From assembly GCA_030737835.1 (NCBI GenBank), contig CM060849.1, forward strand, positions 5,952,001-6,016,000: DNA of 64,000 bases. Direction: 5' to 3'. This document shows, one piece after another, positions 55,708 through 64,000 of the stretch. This DNA is from Acorus gramineus (lineage: Eukaryota; Streptophyta; Magnoliopsida; Acorales; Acoraceae). The notes beneath the pieces were generated by a model that did no database searches, was not told the DNA's origin, and saw only the letters and a list, made by a program, of their open reading frames with translations. Positions within the stretch are counted from its first letter, which is position 1. Each line of letters starts with the position of its first letter. The translations under genes were made by a program, and so were the position numbers.

Positions 55708-57992
55708 TGAGGGATCTCAATGGACTGCAGCTTCCCCGCAGGGCGCTGATGCTCCGACTTCACCTGCTGGCATACTAGGCATCGGGCAACGAAACGGGCA
55801 ATATCCGTCTTCATCCCGCGCCACCAGTAGCCACGACGAAGGCCCCTGTACATCTTCGTGCCACCAGGATGCACTGTGTACCTCGAACGATGGGCCTCGT
55901 CCAGAATCTTCCGCTTCAGCTCTGCGTCGTCGGGAATGCATACTCGGCCTCTGAATCGCAGGATCCCGTCCGCGCGAATCTGGTAGTCCGGACGCTCGCC
56001 CCGGGCGACGCCTTCAGAGAGGACTATAAAATGCGGATCCTGAGCCTGAGCCGTGCGGATATCGTCGAGAAGGACTGGCTGCACCACTAGCCTGGCCAAA
56101 AAGCCACCCGCAGGAGTCTCTCGAACACTGATCCAGCAAGCGGCCTCCTCCAGAAGCCTCCAACGACGGACAGCCATATGGGCGGCCATGCCCAAGGGCT
56201 GCCTACTGAGAGCATCTGCAACGACATTCGCCTTACCCGGATGGTAAGCGATGTCACAATCATAGTCCGTCAGGAACTCGACCCAACGTCTCTGACGCAT
56301 GTTGAGCTCCGGCTGGGACTGCAAATATGTCAAGCTCTTATGATCGGTAAAGAGCTCGAACTCCTCTCCATAGAGGTAATGCCTCCACATCTTCAGCGCA
56401 AAGATGATCGCTGCCAACTCAAGGTCGTGGGTGGGGTAATTCTGCTCATGGGGCTTCAACTGACGCGACGCGTAAGCCACAACCTTACCGTGCTGCATCA
56501 GGACGCAACCCACACCCAACTGCGATGCATCGGTGTAAACTGCGAACCCACCACTCCCAGACGGAAGGGTAAGAACTGGCGCTGAGGTGAGCCTTCGCTT
56601 CAACTCCTGGAAGCTCTCCTCGCAAGACGGGGACCACTCGAACCGGACATCCTTCCGAGTGAGGCGGGTAAGAGGAACGGCTATCTTCGAGAAACCCTCG
56701 ACAAACCTCCTGTAATAACCCGCCAAGCCCAAGAAGCTCCGAATCTCTGTGGGGTTCGACGGTCGACGCCAATTCGACACGGCGAGCGTCTTCTCCGGGT
56801 CCACAGATATGCCCTCGCCGGAAAACACATGGCCCAGAAAGGCCATACGCTCCAACCAGAACTCGCACTTGCTGAACTTGGCGAACAACTGATGTCTGGC
56901 CAAAGTCTCCAAGACAGTGCGAAGATGGTGAGCGTGCTCCTCAAGACTCCTCGAGTACACCAATATGTCATCGATGAATACTACCACAAAGGAGTCGAGG
57001 AAGGGCCGAAACACCCGGTTCATCAGATCCATGAAGGCCGCCGGCGCATTCGTCAACCCGAATGGCAGTACTCTGAACTCGTAGTGCCCATACCGGGTAC
57101 GAAAGGCCGTCTTCGGAATGTCTGACTCCCGGATCTTCAGCTGATAGTACCCCGAGCGGAGATCGATCTTGGAAAAGACACGCGCTCCCTGGAGCTGGTC
57201 AAACAGATCGTCGATCCGCGGCAATGGGTACTTGTTCTTTACTGTCCGCTTGTTCAGCTGCCTGTAATCGATACAAAGCCGCAGCGAACCGTCCTTCTTC
57301 CGGACGAACAGGACAGGGGCTCCCCACGGAGAAACACTCGGACGTGCGAAGCCCTTCTCCAGCAACTCCTCCAACTGCTCCTTGAGCACCCTCAGCTCTG
57401 CAGGGGCCATCCGGTACGGAGCTCTCGAAATCGGCTCGGTCCCCGGAATCAGATTGATCTCAAACTCGATCGCGCGATCCGGCGGTAATCCTGGAAGATC
57501 ATCGGGGAAAACCTCGGGATACTCTGCCACGATCGGAGTCTGACTGATATCTGCCCGCAGCGGTGCATCCTCCTGAGCAATATACGCTAGAAAGCCCTCG
57601 CATCCTCCCTGAAGGAGTCTCCACGCCTGCATGGACGACACGAACCCCAAAGGGGCTACGTCACGATCGCCCACGAACTGGAAGGACCTCCGACCCGGAA
57701 GGTGGAAAGACACCGACTTGGCAAAACAGTCGATGCTGGCGTGACTAGCTGCAAGCCAATCCATTCCCAGGATGGCATCAAAGTCCGTCATCGCGAGCTC
57801 CACCAACTCCACTGGAAACTCATGCTCCGCAACCACCACCGTACACCCTCGGTACACAGAACGGAGGAGAATACGGTCTCCCACGGGCAATGATATCTCC
57901 AAGATAGCATCCAAAGGGGCGGACGCCACACCCATCCGTCTCGCGAAAGCGGGAGACACGAACGAGTGTGTGGCTCCGGAATCAAACAACAC
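55149..57992 (-). CDS. Chromovirus protease, reverse transcriptase, RNase H and N-terminal integrase
   Basis: The 947-codon frame starts at the protease active site (D-S-G at residues 4-6). RT runs from about 200 to 370, with FIDD at 339-342. RNase H begins at about 484 (YTDAS). The integrase zinc motif has His at 701 and 708 and Cys at 738 and 741, followed by the first catalytic Asp near 771. These domains copy the element RNA and insert it into chromosomes. Codons after about 793 are out of frame with the family because of the shift near 55611. The ATG at 57992 is not the natural start, since gypsy gag-pol is usually one polyprotein and the upstream linker here is frameshifted. Confidence 0.92.
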   Translation of the reverse strand: MLFDSGATHSFVSPAFARRMGVASAPLDAILEISLPVGDRILLRSVYRGCTVVVAEHEFPVELVELAMTDFDAILGMDWLAASHASIDCFAKSVSFHLPGRRSFQFVGDRDVAPLGFVSSMQAWRLLQGGCEGFLAYIAQEDAPLRADISQTPIVAEYPEVFPDDLPGLPPDRAIEFEINLIPGTEPISRAPYRMAPAELRVLKEQLEELLEKGFARPSVSPWGAPVLFVRKKDGSLRLCIDYRQLNKRTVKNKYPLPRIDDLFDQLQGARVFSKIDLRSGYYQLKIRESDIPKTAFRTRYGHYEFRVLPFGLTNAPAAFMDLMNRVFRPFLDSFVVVFIDDILVYSRSLEEHAHHLRTVLETLARHQLFAKFSKCEFWLERMAFLGHVFSGEGISVDPEKTLAVSNWRRPSNPTEIRSFLGLAGYYRRFVEGFSKIAVPLTRLTRKDVRFEWSPSCEESFQELKRRLTSAPVLTLPSGSGGFAVYTDASQLGVGCVLMQHGKVVAYASRQLKPHEQNYPTHDLELAAIIFALKMWRHYLYGEEFELFTDHKSLTYLQSQPELNMRQRRWVEFLTDYDCDIAYHPGKANVVADALSRQPLGMAAHMAVRRWRLLEEAACWISVRETPAGGFLARLVVQPVLLDDIRTAQAQDPHFIVLSEGVARGERPDYQIRADGILRFRGRVCIPDDAELKRKILDEAHRSRYTVHPGGTKMYRGLRRGYWWRGMKTDIARFVARCLVCQQVKSEHQRPAGKLQSIEIPQWKWEQITMDFVSGLPRSRSGRDAIWVIVDRLRSLLISSPSDSPILWTPWRSYSSPRLFVSMALPSASFPIETRVLLRGSGVASSTPLVRTSISVQRFIRRRTASQRGRSRPWRICCEPVFSILGAVGRGTFRWWSLPTTTATTRVSGWLLTRCSMAAAAGPPCVGTRSESASWRDQRSFTRPQRW

Positions 57993-58260
57993 ATATGCAG
58001 GGAGCTGGGAGATCTGAACAATACCTCGACCACGCTGCCTGATGCCTGAGCCTCCTCTGCCGAAAGCGCTGCCACTCGGCCCTGAACAAACTGCGGCTGA
58101 GGAGCAGGGGCACGCCTCGCCGGCTGCGCTGGCTGCCTCCTCTGGTCAACACGGCCACCCTCTTTGGCTGCTGCTGCTGACGCTGAGGCTGCTGCTGCGG
58201 CTGGCACTGAGGCTGCTGCTGCTGCTGGCGCTGAGGCTGCTGCTGCTGGAACTGCTACTG
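57993..58260 (-). pseudogene. Gag-protease linker, frameshifted Gln/Ala-rich region
   Basis: The DNA is a repetitive GCTGCTGCTG stretch (58165-58260) that switches between open frames and links gag to protease. Slippage in this simple sequence likely caused the break between gag and pol. Confidence 0.6.
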
Positions 58261-59103
58261 CTATAACTGCTGCTGCTGTGGAGGCAGCATGCGGGGTCGG
58301 CCAGCATCAGGAAAATTATACAAGATATGCCTGACGCGCTGACAGTGGTAGCAGCGCCGCGTCTCTGGTCGCCTGGACTGGACTGGCACGGCTGCGATGG
58401 GTGCTGGACCGCGCACTGGCACCACATCTGCTGGAGGAGAGGCAGCCGCTGACCGATCAAAGCGGGGCCTCTTCTTCTTGCGCTGTCCCTGGTCCTGGCT
58501 CCTGGGTGGCCTCTGGTCTGCCGAAGGGGTCGCAACCCTCACGAGGATCCCGAGGTCTCGCTCGACTGTCTTCGCCCGAGACACCAAGTCGGAGTACCTC
58601 GTGAATGCCTGGGAGGTGACGTGCACCCGAATGGCGCTGCTGAGACCAAGCTCAAAACGACGACACCTCGTCTCCTCGTCCATCACCAAAGCTGGGGCAA
58701 ATCTGGACAGCCTCGTGAAGCGCGTGGAGTAGTCAGCGACAGACATAGAGCCCTGCGTCAGCTGCTCAAACTCCTGCATCACTATCTGGCGCGTCGAGAA
58801 CGGGAAGTACTCCTCCAAGAAATACCTCCGGAATCCCGCCCATGAAAGCTGCTCCACTCCCTCTGGGATATCCACTGATCTAGTAGCCCACCAGTCGGCG
58901 GCGCTACCCTTCAGCATAAAAGTGGCCAGGGAGACTCGCTGGCGATCGGTGCAAAGCATGGTCGAGAAGATCGCATCCACCTCCATCAACCAACGCTCTG
59001 GGGCAAGGGGATCCGTCGTCTGGCCCGGGAACTTGGGAGGATGGAGCTTCAGAAAGGCTGCGAGGCCACTCTGCTGCACCCGCGCTGCAGCCTCTAGCCC
59101 CAC
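58261..59103 (-). CDS. Chromovirus gag (capsid and nucleocapsid)
   Basis: This 280-codon frame carries the retrotransposon gag core (PPKFPGQTTDPLAPERWL, GSAADWWATR, FRRYFLEEYFP) and, near the C-terminus, a zinc-knuckle region. The knuckle has Cys 251, Cys 254 and His 259, but the last ligand position is Phe 264 and a usual Gly is Arg, so RNA binding by this motif is probably lost. The frame ends in a Gln run before the stop at 58261. The N-terminal 120 or so residues lie in another frame (59094-59465). Confidence 0.88.
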   Translation of the reverse strand: MGLEAAARVQQSGLAAFLKLHPPKFPGQTTDPLAPERWLMEVDAIFSTMLCTDRQRVSLATFMLKGSAADWWATRSVDIPEGVEQLSWAGFRRYFLEEYFPFSTRQIVMQEFEQLTQGSMSVADYSTRFTRLSRFAPALVMDEETRCRRFELGLSSAIRVHVTSQAFTRYSDLVSRAKTVERDLGILVRVATPSADQRPPRSQDQGQRKKKRPRFDRSAAASPPADVVPVRGPAPIAAVPVQSRRPETRRCYHCQRVRHILYNFPDAGRPRMLPPQQQQL

Positions 59104-59465
59104 CTCCCTCTCCTGGGATCCTGAACTCTGACCGCCGGAACCACCACGGGGACTGGGGGTACAACGGGTACCATAGGTGGATCTGCCACCAAGGGGACCT
59201 GCGAAATTGCCTCGCGGGCCGCCCGCAGCTCCTGAATCTCTCGTGCCTGATCTGCCAACACTCTGGTCTGGGCCTCCAATGCCCTGGTCTGCGTCTCCAC
59301 CAAATCTGCTATCCGCGCAAACGCGCGCTCCCAGGCAGGAGGCTCCTGCGCCGATCCTGGCCTCACGGCTGAGGACTCTCCAGTAGCATCCTCGCCTCTG
59401 GTAGGTTCGGAAACCTCCAAAGGTCGAGAGGGACCACGTCCGCGCCGTCCTCTGCGAGGAGGCAT
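59094..59465 (-). pseudogene. Chromovirus gag N-terminus, frameshifted from the gag core
   Basis: This starts MPPRRGRRGRG at 59465, about 100 bp after the primer site, which is the expected gag start. It has a heptad-like AQTRVLADQAREIQEL stretch that could form a coiled coil. The frame runs out at 59094 just as the gag core opens in another frame at 59103, so a small indel separates them. Confidence 0.75.
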
Positions 59466-59563
59466 ATCAGCAACCTAAGAAAACCAGACACTAGGATCAG
59501 AATACTCATATAGAAATCCTAGGACTCATCTCTACGAAAAAGAAGACAATTGGCTCTGACAGG

Positions 59564-59581
59564 ACCAGGCTCTGATACCAA
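59564..59581 (-). other. Primer-binding site (initiator tRNA-Met)
   Basis: On the minus strand the sequence four bases after the 5' LTR is TTGGTATCAGAGCCTGGT, complementary to the 3' end of plant initiator tRNA-Met with about one mismatch. Confidence 0.85.
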
Positions 59582-59585
59582 CTTT

Positions 59586-62500
59586 TGTCACGCCCAGGGC
59601 GGCCGTCCCCGGGACGCGGCAAGTGTATACATGATATCAGCAGTCTATACAGGAGATCAATAAAATACTCTAAACAACAACTGAAATGACAACACAGATG
59701 AAATCAAAGCTGACATGATATATACACAGATAGCGGAAGCTAAAAGACTGAGTCTGTAATCCAAAAACATACTACAGACTCGATACATAATCAAATGTCC
59801 TGTGAGAGCCAATATACACACATACATCCAAATACAATCCAAACTGGGTGCCCAAGCACGGAAATATATACATACAATAAAAGGATGCTGATGGCCTCTG
59901 AAACTCGAGGGACGTGGCGCTACTCCGCTACTGGTGCAGTCTCTCAGGGAGCTCCTCCTTCAAGTCCGCCTCAGTAATCACTGGAGAAAATAATTATGCG
60001 AGGGGTGAGCCACACGCTCAGTGAATAGCACAACCCATGCATCACAATTATATTAACCACAATAAATGATCAAGCCTCAAAGTGGCAGGAACAACACAAT
60101 CCAGTGGGTCGCTACATCGCCGACCCACCACACCCTCACCCTCACCCCTCAATAGGTGACATAGGATATTGGGACTAAACAATCCAGTGGGTCGCTACAT
60201 CGCCGACCCACCACACCCTCACCCTCACCCCTCAATATGGTGACATAGGATATTGGGACTGACTAGGCTGTTGGTCACCCTTGGTCCACCGATAGTCTCT
60301 CCCCACTCCGTAGGCCGCTTGGCCACTCCCACATTCAGCACAGTCCTTCCCAAATCAGGAGGTGCCTACTGATGGGAGCCCTCCACGGGACAGCCTTTCT
60401 AACGCCGGGGCAGTCTCTACACGGATCCAACGAAGGGAACAGAACAGCCTATCCATACGCATATGATCCACTCGGATCCGTCGACAACACATCTCAACAA
60501 CTCTAATGTCTTGAATTCTTCAGAATTCCTCCAGGGCGCATAACCAAGATGCGGGGAAACATATATTATAATATTATTGAGAAAAGAACCTTGGGAGGGC
60601 ACCATGAGGTCCCGATATAGGACATCCCGACAACCAAACAAGGAACACGGAGTACCCTAGCCCGGGTCTCAATGTTGACCTCGCAAGGCCCCTTAATATT
60701 CCCTAAGGCATGATAATAGTCATAAGTTCACATTTAATTAATAAATCAAACTAGTAGGACACATGCATAGGTCGAGGCTTCCTATCATGTGAACAGGGTG
60801 ACAGGATGCATGGCTCTTACACATATCCTAAGGGTGCAAGTCCCTAACATACAAAGTCTAGGGTGGCATGCATTCTACACACTAATCATGCTTACATGGA
60901 TTACATATTAACAAGTTAATATCAACTGCGGTGCCCCAGGGGAGGACGGTATACGCCCAAGTGCATATAGCGCCTCCCAACTGGGTTGGGTTGTCCCACT
61001 CACCAATAACCGGGTCATCGCGCGACCGTCCGTCAAGATCTGCAAGACAGGGTAATCAACTTGGTGAGTAAAATACACAAATACCACAAAATACACTAAA
61101 AATACACAATACTCGGACAAGCGTACATACGGCCCGTACGCACGCGAGCCCGAGCACCCCAACTCAATCCCGAACCCCCGGGCAGCCGCACGCACGGCCA
61201 CCCGCCCCGGGCGCACAGCCGAGCCCCGGCCCGCGCGCCCAGAAGCACTGCCGAGCCCAGCCCGCACGCCCGGACACCCTGCCGAGTCCCCCAGGTGCAC
61301 TGCGCGCTCACTGCTCCCCAGCGCAGCGACTCGCGCGCACACCCGCACGCCCACTGCCTCATCGCCTCGCCCCGCGCGCACCACCGGCTCACCCAGGGCC
61401 CCATCGCCTCGCCCCGCGCGCACCCGCGCGCACCACCGGCTCGCCTCACCGCGCGCGCACAGCACGCCTGCGCCTCTGTGCAGCGCTCCGTGCGCATGCC
61501 TCCGCACGGCGCCCTGCGCGTAGCATCCGCAAGCGGCCCTCTAGGCGCAGCACGCACTGCGCCTCTGCGCAGCGCCCCGCGCGCACGTCCCCGCACGGCG
61601 CCCAGCACGCAGCACCCGCACGCTCCTGCTCCACCCGCGTGCACGCCCGCGCTGCTCTGCCTGCAAGCCCGACAGTGCCCAGCCCTGCGCCTGCCTGTGC
61701 TGCCCGCGCTGCCAGCCTTCCCGAGACAGCCTGCCATCCTGCCCGAGCCACACTACCACCTCTCACCGGCCACCAATGGCCACCAACGACCACCAATCGC
61801 TACCAACGGCCATCAACAGCCACCACACACCCAAAAACACCCTCCTAACATGCATCTAAGCAAGAAAAGGAAGGAAGAAAGCTTACCCTAGGAGAGGTAA
61901 GGAAGGGAAGGGGATCGGGAGCTCTTCGTGCACCGAAACACCTCCACAAGGGCCACCACCACCTAGATCTCTTTCAGCCTTCAAAGGGGCTGAAATCAGA
62001 GGAGAAAAGAGGGTGTGAGAGGGGGTCATACACGTGGGAACTCGAATCCAAGACCACCGGGGGATAGATCGGGAGCTCACCTTTCCTTTCTCTTCTTTGT
62101 GTTCTTGGTTTCAAGCACTTTAGCTAGCTCAAAAGGGAGAAAAAGAGAGATGGGGAGAGAGAAATTTAATTGGGGAAGATGATGAATAGTGGAGGGGGAT
62201 ATATTTTTGCTTACTTATAAGCTAACTCTCACTTAGATTAGGTTAAACTAGGATTAATTTGGTTTAAGTGTGGTTTGACCCTAGTCAACCCAACCACACA
62301 AAAGCCAAAAACATTTGACCAAGTCATGGGCCCCACCTTGACCAAGTCAACTCTCCCAATGACTTCTCGCTCGGTCAAAACCCGGGTACGCCCCGGAGCT
62401 GTGAAATTCTGAAACGTTACCGGAATTCGATGAAATTTTCGTGAGTGGCTTGAAATGGCACCAGGACACATAATATGCAGTTAGATTTTCAATCGGAGTC

Positions 62501-62626
62501 CTTAAACTCAGGATGATAGCTAACAGTCCAAAATTTTAGCGGTTCCGATCGAAAAACGAAAAAACTCAAAAACTGCCAAAATGCTCCAATGGTTACCAGA
62601 AGGCAAAAAGTGACACATAGATAACA
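59586..62626 (-). repeat. 5' LTR of the full-length chromovirus (LTR6)
   Basis: This 3041-bp LTR is nearly identical to 51524-54594. It carries the 36-nt mini-exon (61004-61039), the GC-rich intron-like block (61040-61886), and two intact G-quadruplex motifs on the minus strand (60124-60148, 60207-60231). Confidence 0.93.
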
Positions 62627-62631
62627 GGTTG

Positions 62632-63285
62632 TTTGAATGAAGGGGTGCCTTAGACTCTGTTTCGGTGGAAACTGAACAGAGGAAGGGACTCCTCCAAGAG
62701 TCTCTTCAATCAACTTTCCTTCTATAAATTCCACCAAAGTTTGCATTGTTAATTATCCATTTCATTCACTGCAATAGACATTCCCAGGGTGCATTTGAGT
62801 CGAGTCCAATCCATTTGAGTGCATACATACAGTCAGTAACAAAGAGAGAGTGTGTAAACAGAGTTGGTTTGCTGGTCATCTAGTTTGAAGTTCTACTACC
62901 AAAGGACGTTCGACCGTTGTATCCTAGGAGACATTCGCCGCCATCCGTGAGCACCTGTGTGGGGCAAATTACGTCTTAAGGACATAGAGTCAACAACCCA
63001 TAGAGGAGAGCCTTGGTCTCCTCTCCGTCAAAACAGATTCGACAACCCAACACATTTATTCTTCTTCTTTTAATTTTTCTATATTGCGTTTTTGTTAGTT
63101 TATACATACTGTTTTGTAAGACAATAGCCCATATCTCACTAATTTTTGGATAACAATCTTAAGACATAATTCATTCTACAAAACAGTAGTTCATTCATAT
63201 AGTTTTACTTCATAGAAGTTGTTTTATCTTTGTTCTGTTAAGAAACCATTTATTAATTTCTCTGTTATAACTTTGGTTGTAATAG
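62632..63285 (+). mobile_element. Copia LTR/leader, right part
   Basis: This is the continuation of the copia 5' region from 51523 after the chromovirus. No ORF is present. The LTR end and primer site could not be placed with confidence. Confidence 0.5.
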
Positions 63286-63897
63286 ATGTCTACCAATCCA
63301 TCCCTTGTGTCTGTGCCTGTCACGGTTCCAACCCATGTTACACATGGAGAGAAACCAGAGAAGTTCAACGGATCGGACTTCAAGAGATGGCAACAGAAAA
63401 TGTTGTTCTATCTCACCACCTTGAACTTGGCCAGGTTTCTGACGGAGGAGGCTCCGAAACTGCAGAACAAAGACAATGACAAGGAGTTGATTGGTGCTGT
63501 GGATGCATGGAAACATGTAGATTTCCTGTGTAGGAATTATATCATCAATGGATTGGACAACGCGTTGTATAACGTGTATAGCCCGATCAAAACTTCTAAA
63601 GAACTTTGGGAGTCGTAGGAAAAGAAGTACAAGACAGAAGATGCCGGAATGAAGAAATTCGTTGTCGGCTGATTTCTTGACTTCAAAATGGCTGATTCAA
63701 AGACTGTCATAAGTCAAGTTCAAGAGCTTCAACTCATCTTGCATGAAATAAGTGCGAAAAGTATGATTCTTAGTGAGTCCTTTCAAGTGGCTGCGTTAAA
63801 TGAAAAATTACCACCATCTTGGAAAGACTTTAAGAATTACTTGAAGCACAAGCGCAAGGAGATGGGGCTTGAGGACTTGATAGCTTGACTGAGGAAC
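63286..63897 (+). pseudogene. Ty1/copia gag fragment with in-frame stops
   Basis: The frame from ATG 63286 matches the N-terminal gag of copia polyproteins (EKFNGSDFKRWQQKMLFYL, LNEKLPPSWKDFKNYLKHK). In-frame stops at 63616-63618, about 63670 and about 63886 break it, while the homology continues in the same frame on both sides. Pol would follow beyond the right edge. Confidence 0.8.
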
Positions 63898-64000
63898 GAG
63901 GAGGACAACCGTACTTCTGAAAGAGGACGGTGAATCACTCCATGGTGTCCAAGGCCAATATTGTGGAGAATGGTGGACCGAAAACCAATGAAAAATGAAA

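Larger units (their letters stand above)
51524..62626 (-). mobile_element. Full-length Ty3/gypsy chromovirus (Tekay/Del-like), TSD GGTTG
   Basis: This 11,103-bp element has LTRs at 51524-54594 and 59586-62626, and the perfect 5-bp duplication GGTTG at 51519-51523 and 62627-62631. On the minus strand the order is 5' LTR, primer site, gag, protease, RT, RNase H, integrase, chromodomain-like tail, polypurine tract (about 54595-54610, read reversed) and 3' LTR. The two LTRs are nearly identical by eye, so the insertion is recent. It lies inside the copia element and is therefore younger than it. Internal frameshifts suggest it is not autonomous now. Confidence 0.95.
50938..64000 (+). mobile_element. 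Ty1/copia retrotransposon, interrupted by a chromovirus and running off the right edge
   Basis: The element begins TGTTGGAAAC directly after duplicated channel-flank sequence (CCAATATGC), a typical copia LTR start. Positions 50938-51523 and 62632-about 63280 are its LTR/leader, split by the chromovirus at 51524-62626. A gag-like frame begins at 63286. The LTR end, primer site and the right half are not visible in this window. Confidence 0.7.

Overview
This is a eukaryotic nuclear window from a flowering plant: multi-exon genes with GT-AG introns, plant gene families, and several plant retrotransposon clades primed by initiator tRNA-Met. The very GC-rich first exon of the anion-channel gene and the close resemblance of the kinase/PP2C product to its rice counterpart make a monocot likely. 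That lineage call is inference.

Two host loci are visible. (1) Positions 4093-14429 (+) hold an 11-exon gene for a fusion of a protein kinase and a PP2C-type phosphatase. The exons join to 1959 nt in one frame (652 aa plus stop), with essentially all catalytic motifs present. Its 5.1-kb intron 4 took up two transposons, and intron 2 has a SINE-like unit and a MITE-like repeat. Three CACGTG boxes sit just upstream and a fourth lies in exon 1. (2) Positions 17088-18631 (+) hold a two-exon S-type anion channel (SLAH1-like) with an in-frame TAG at codon 238. A duplicate of its intron end, exon 2 and about 2 kb of 3' flank lies in direct orientation at 48511-50937. There it is joined to a retrotransposon gag fragment on the left and broken by a copia element on the right.

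The rest is mostly transposable elements. Layout: 1-3112, end of a Ty3/gypsy chromovirus with its 3' LTR; 3113-4092, 5' region of the kinase/PP2C gene; 14430-16900, intergenic; 18632-24591, duplicated flank carrying a hAT-like element; 24592-26588, a compact LTR element with 180-bp LTRs; 26589-33591, AT-rich intergenic DNA with dispersed repeats; 33592-35082, a second compact LTR-like element; 35083-46528, nested LTRs of the chromovirus family, including two solo LTRs with perfect 5-bp target duplications; 46529-48510, a gag remnant; 48511-50937, the partial channel duplicate; 50938-64000, a copia element into which an 11.1-kb chromovirus (51524-62626, TSD GGTTG) inserted.

The most unusual signal is inside the about 3-kb chromovirus LTRs. 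Every copy that spans the region keeps splice-like donor and acceptor sites around a hypervariable GC-rich block and around a 36- or 39-nt mini-exon. In four copies this leads into a 53-nt last-exon-like block ending in the same TAG. Each full copy also carries one to three copies of a G-quadruplex motif. This could be a spliced leader or a captured gene inside the LTR, and it can be tested with RNA data.
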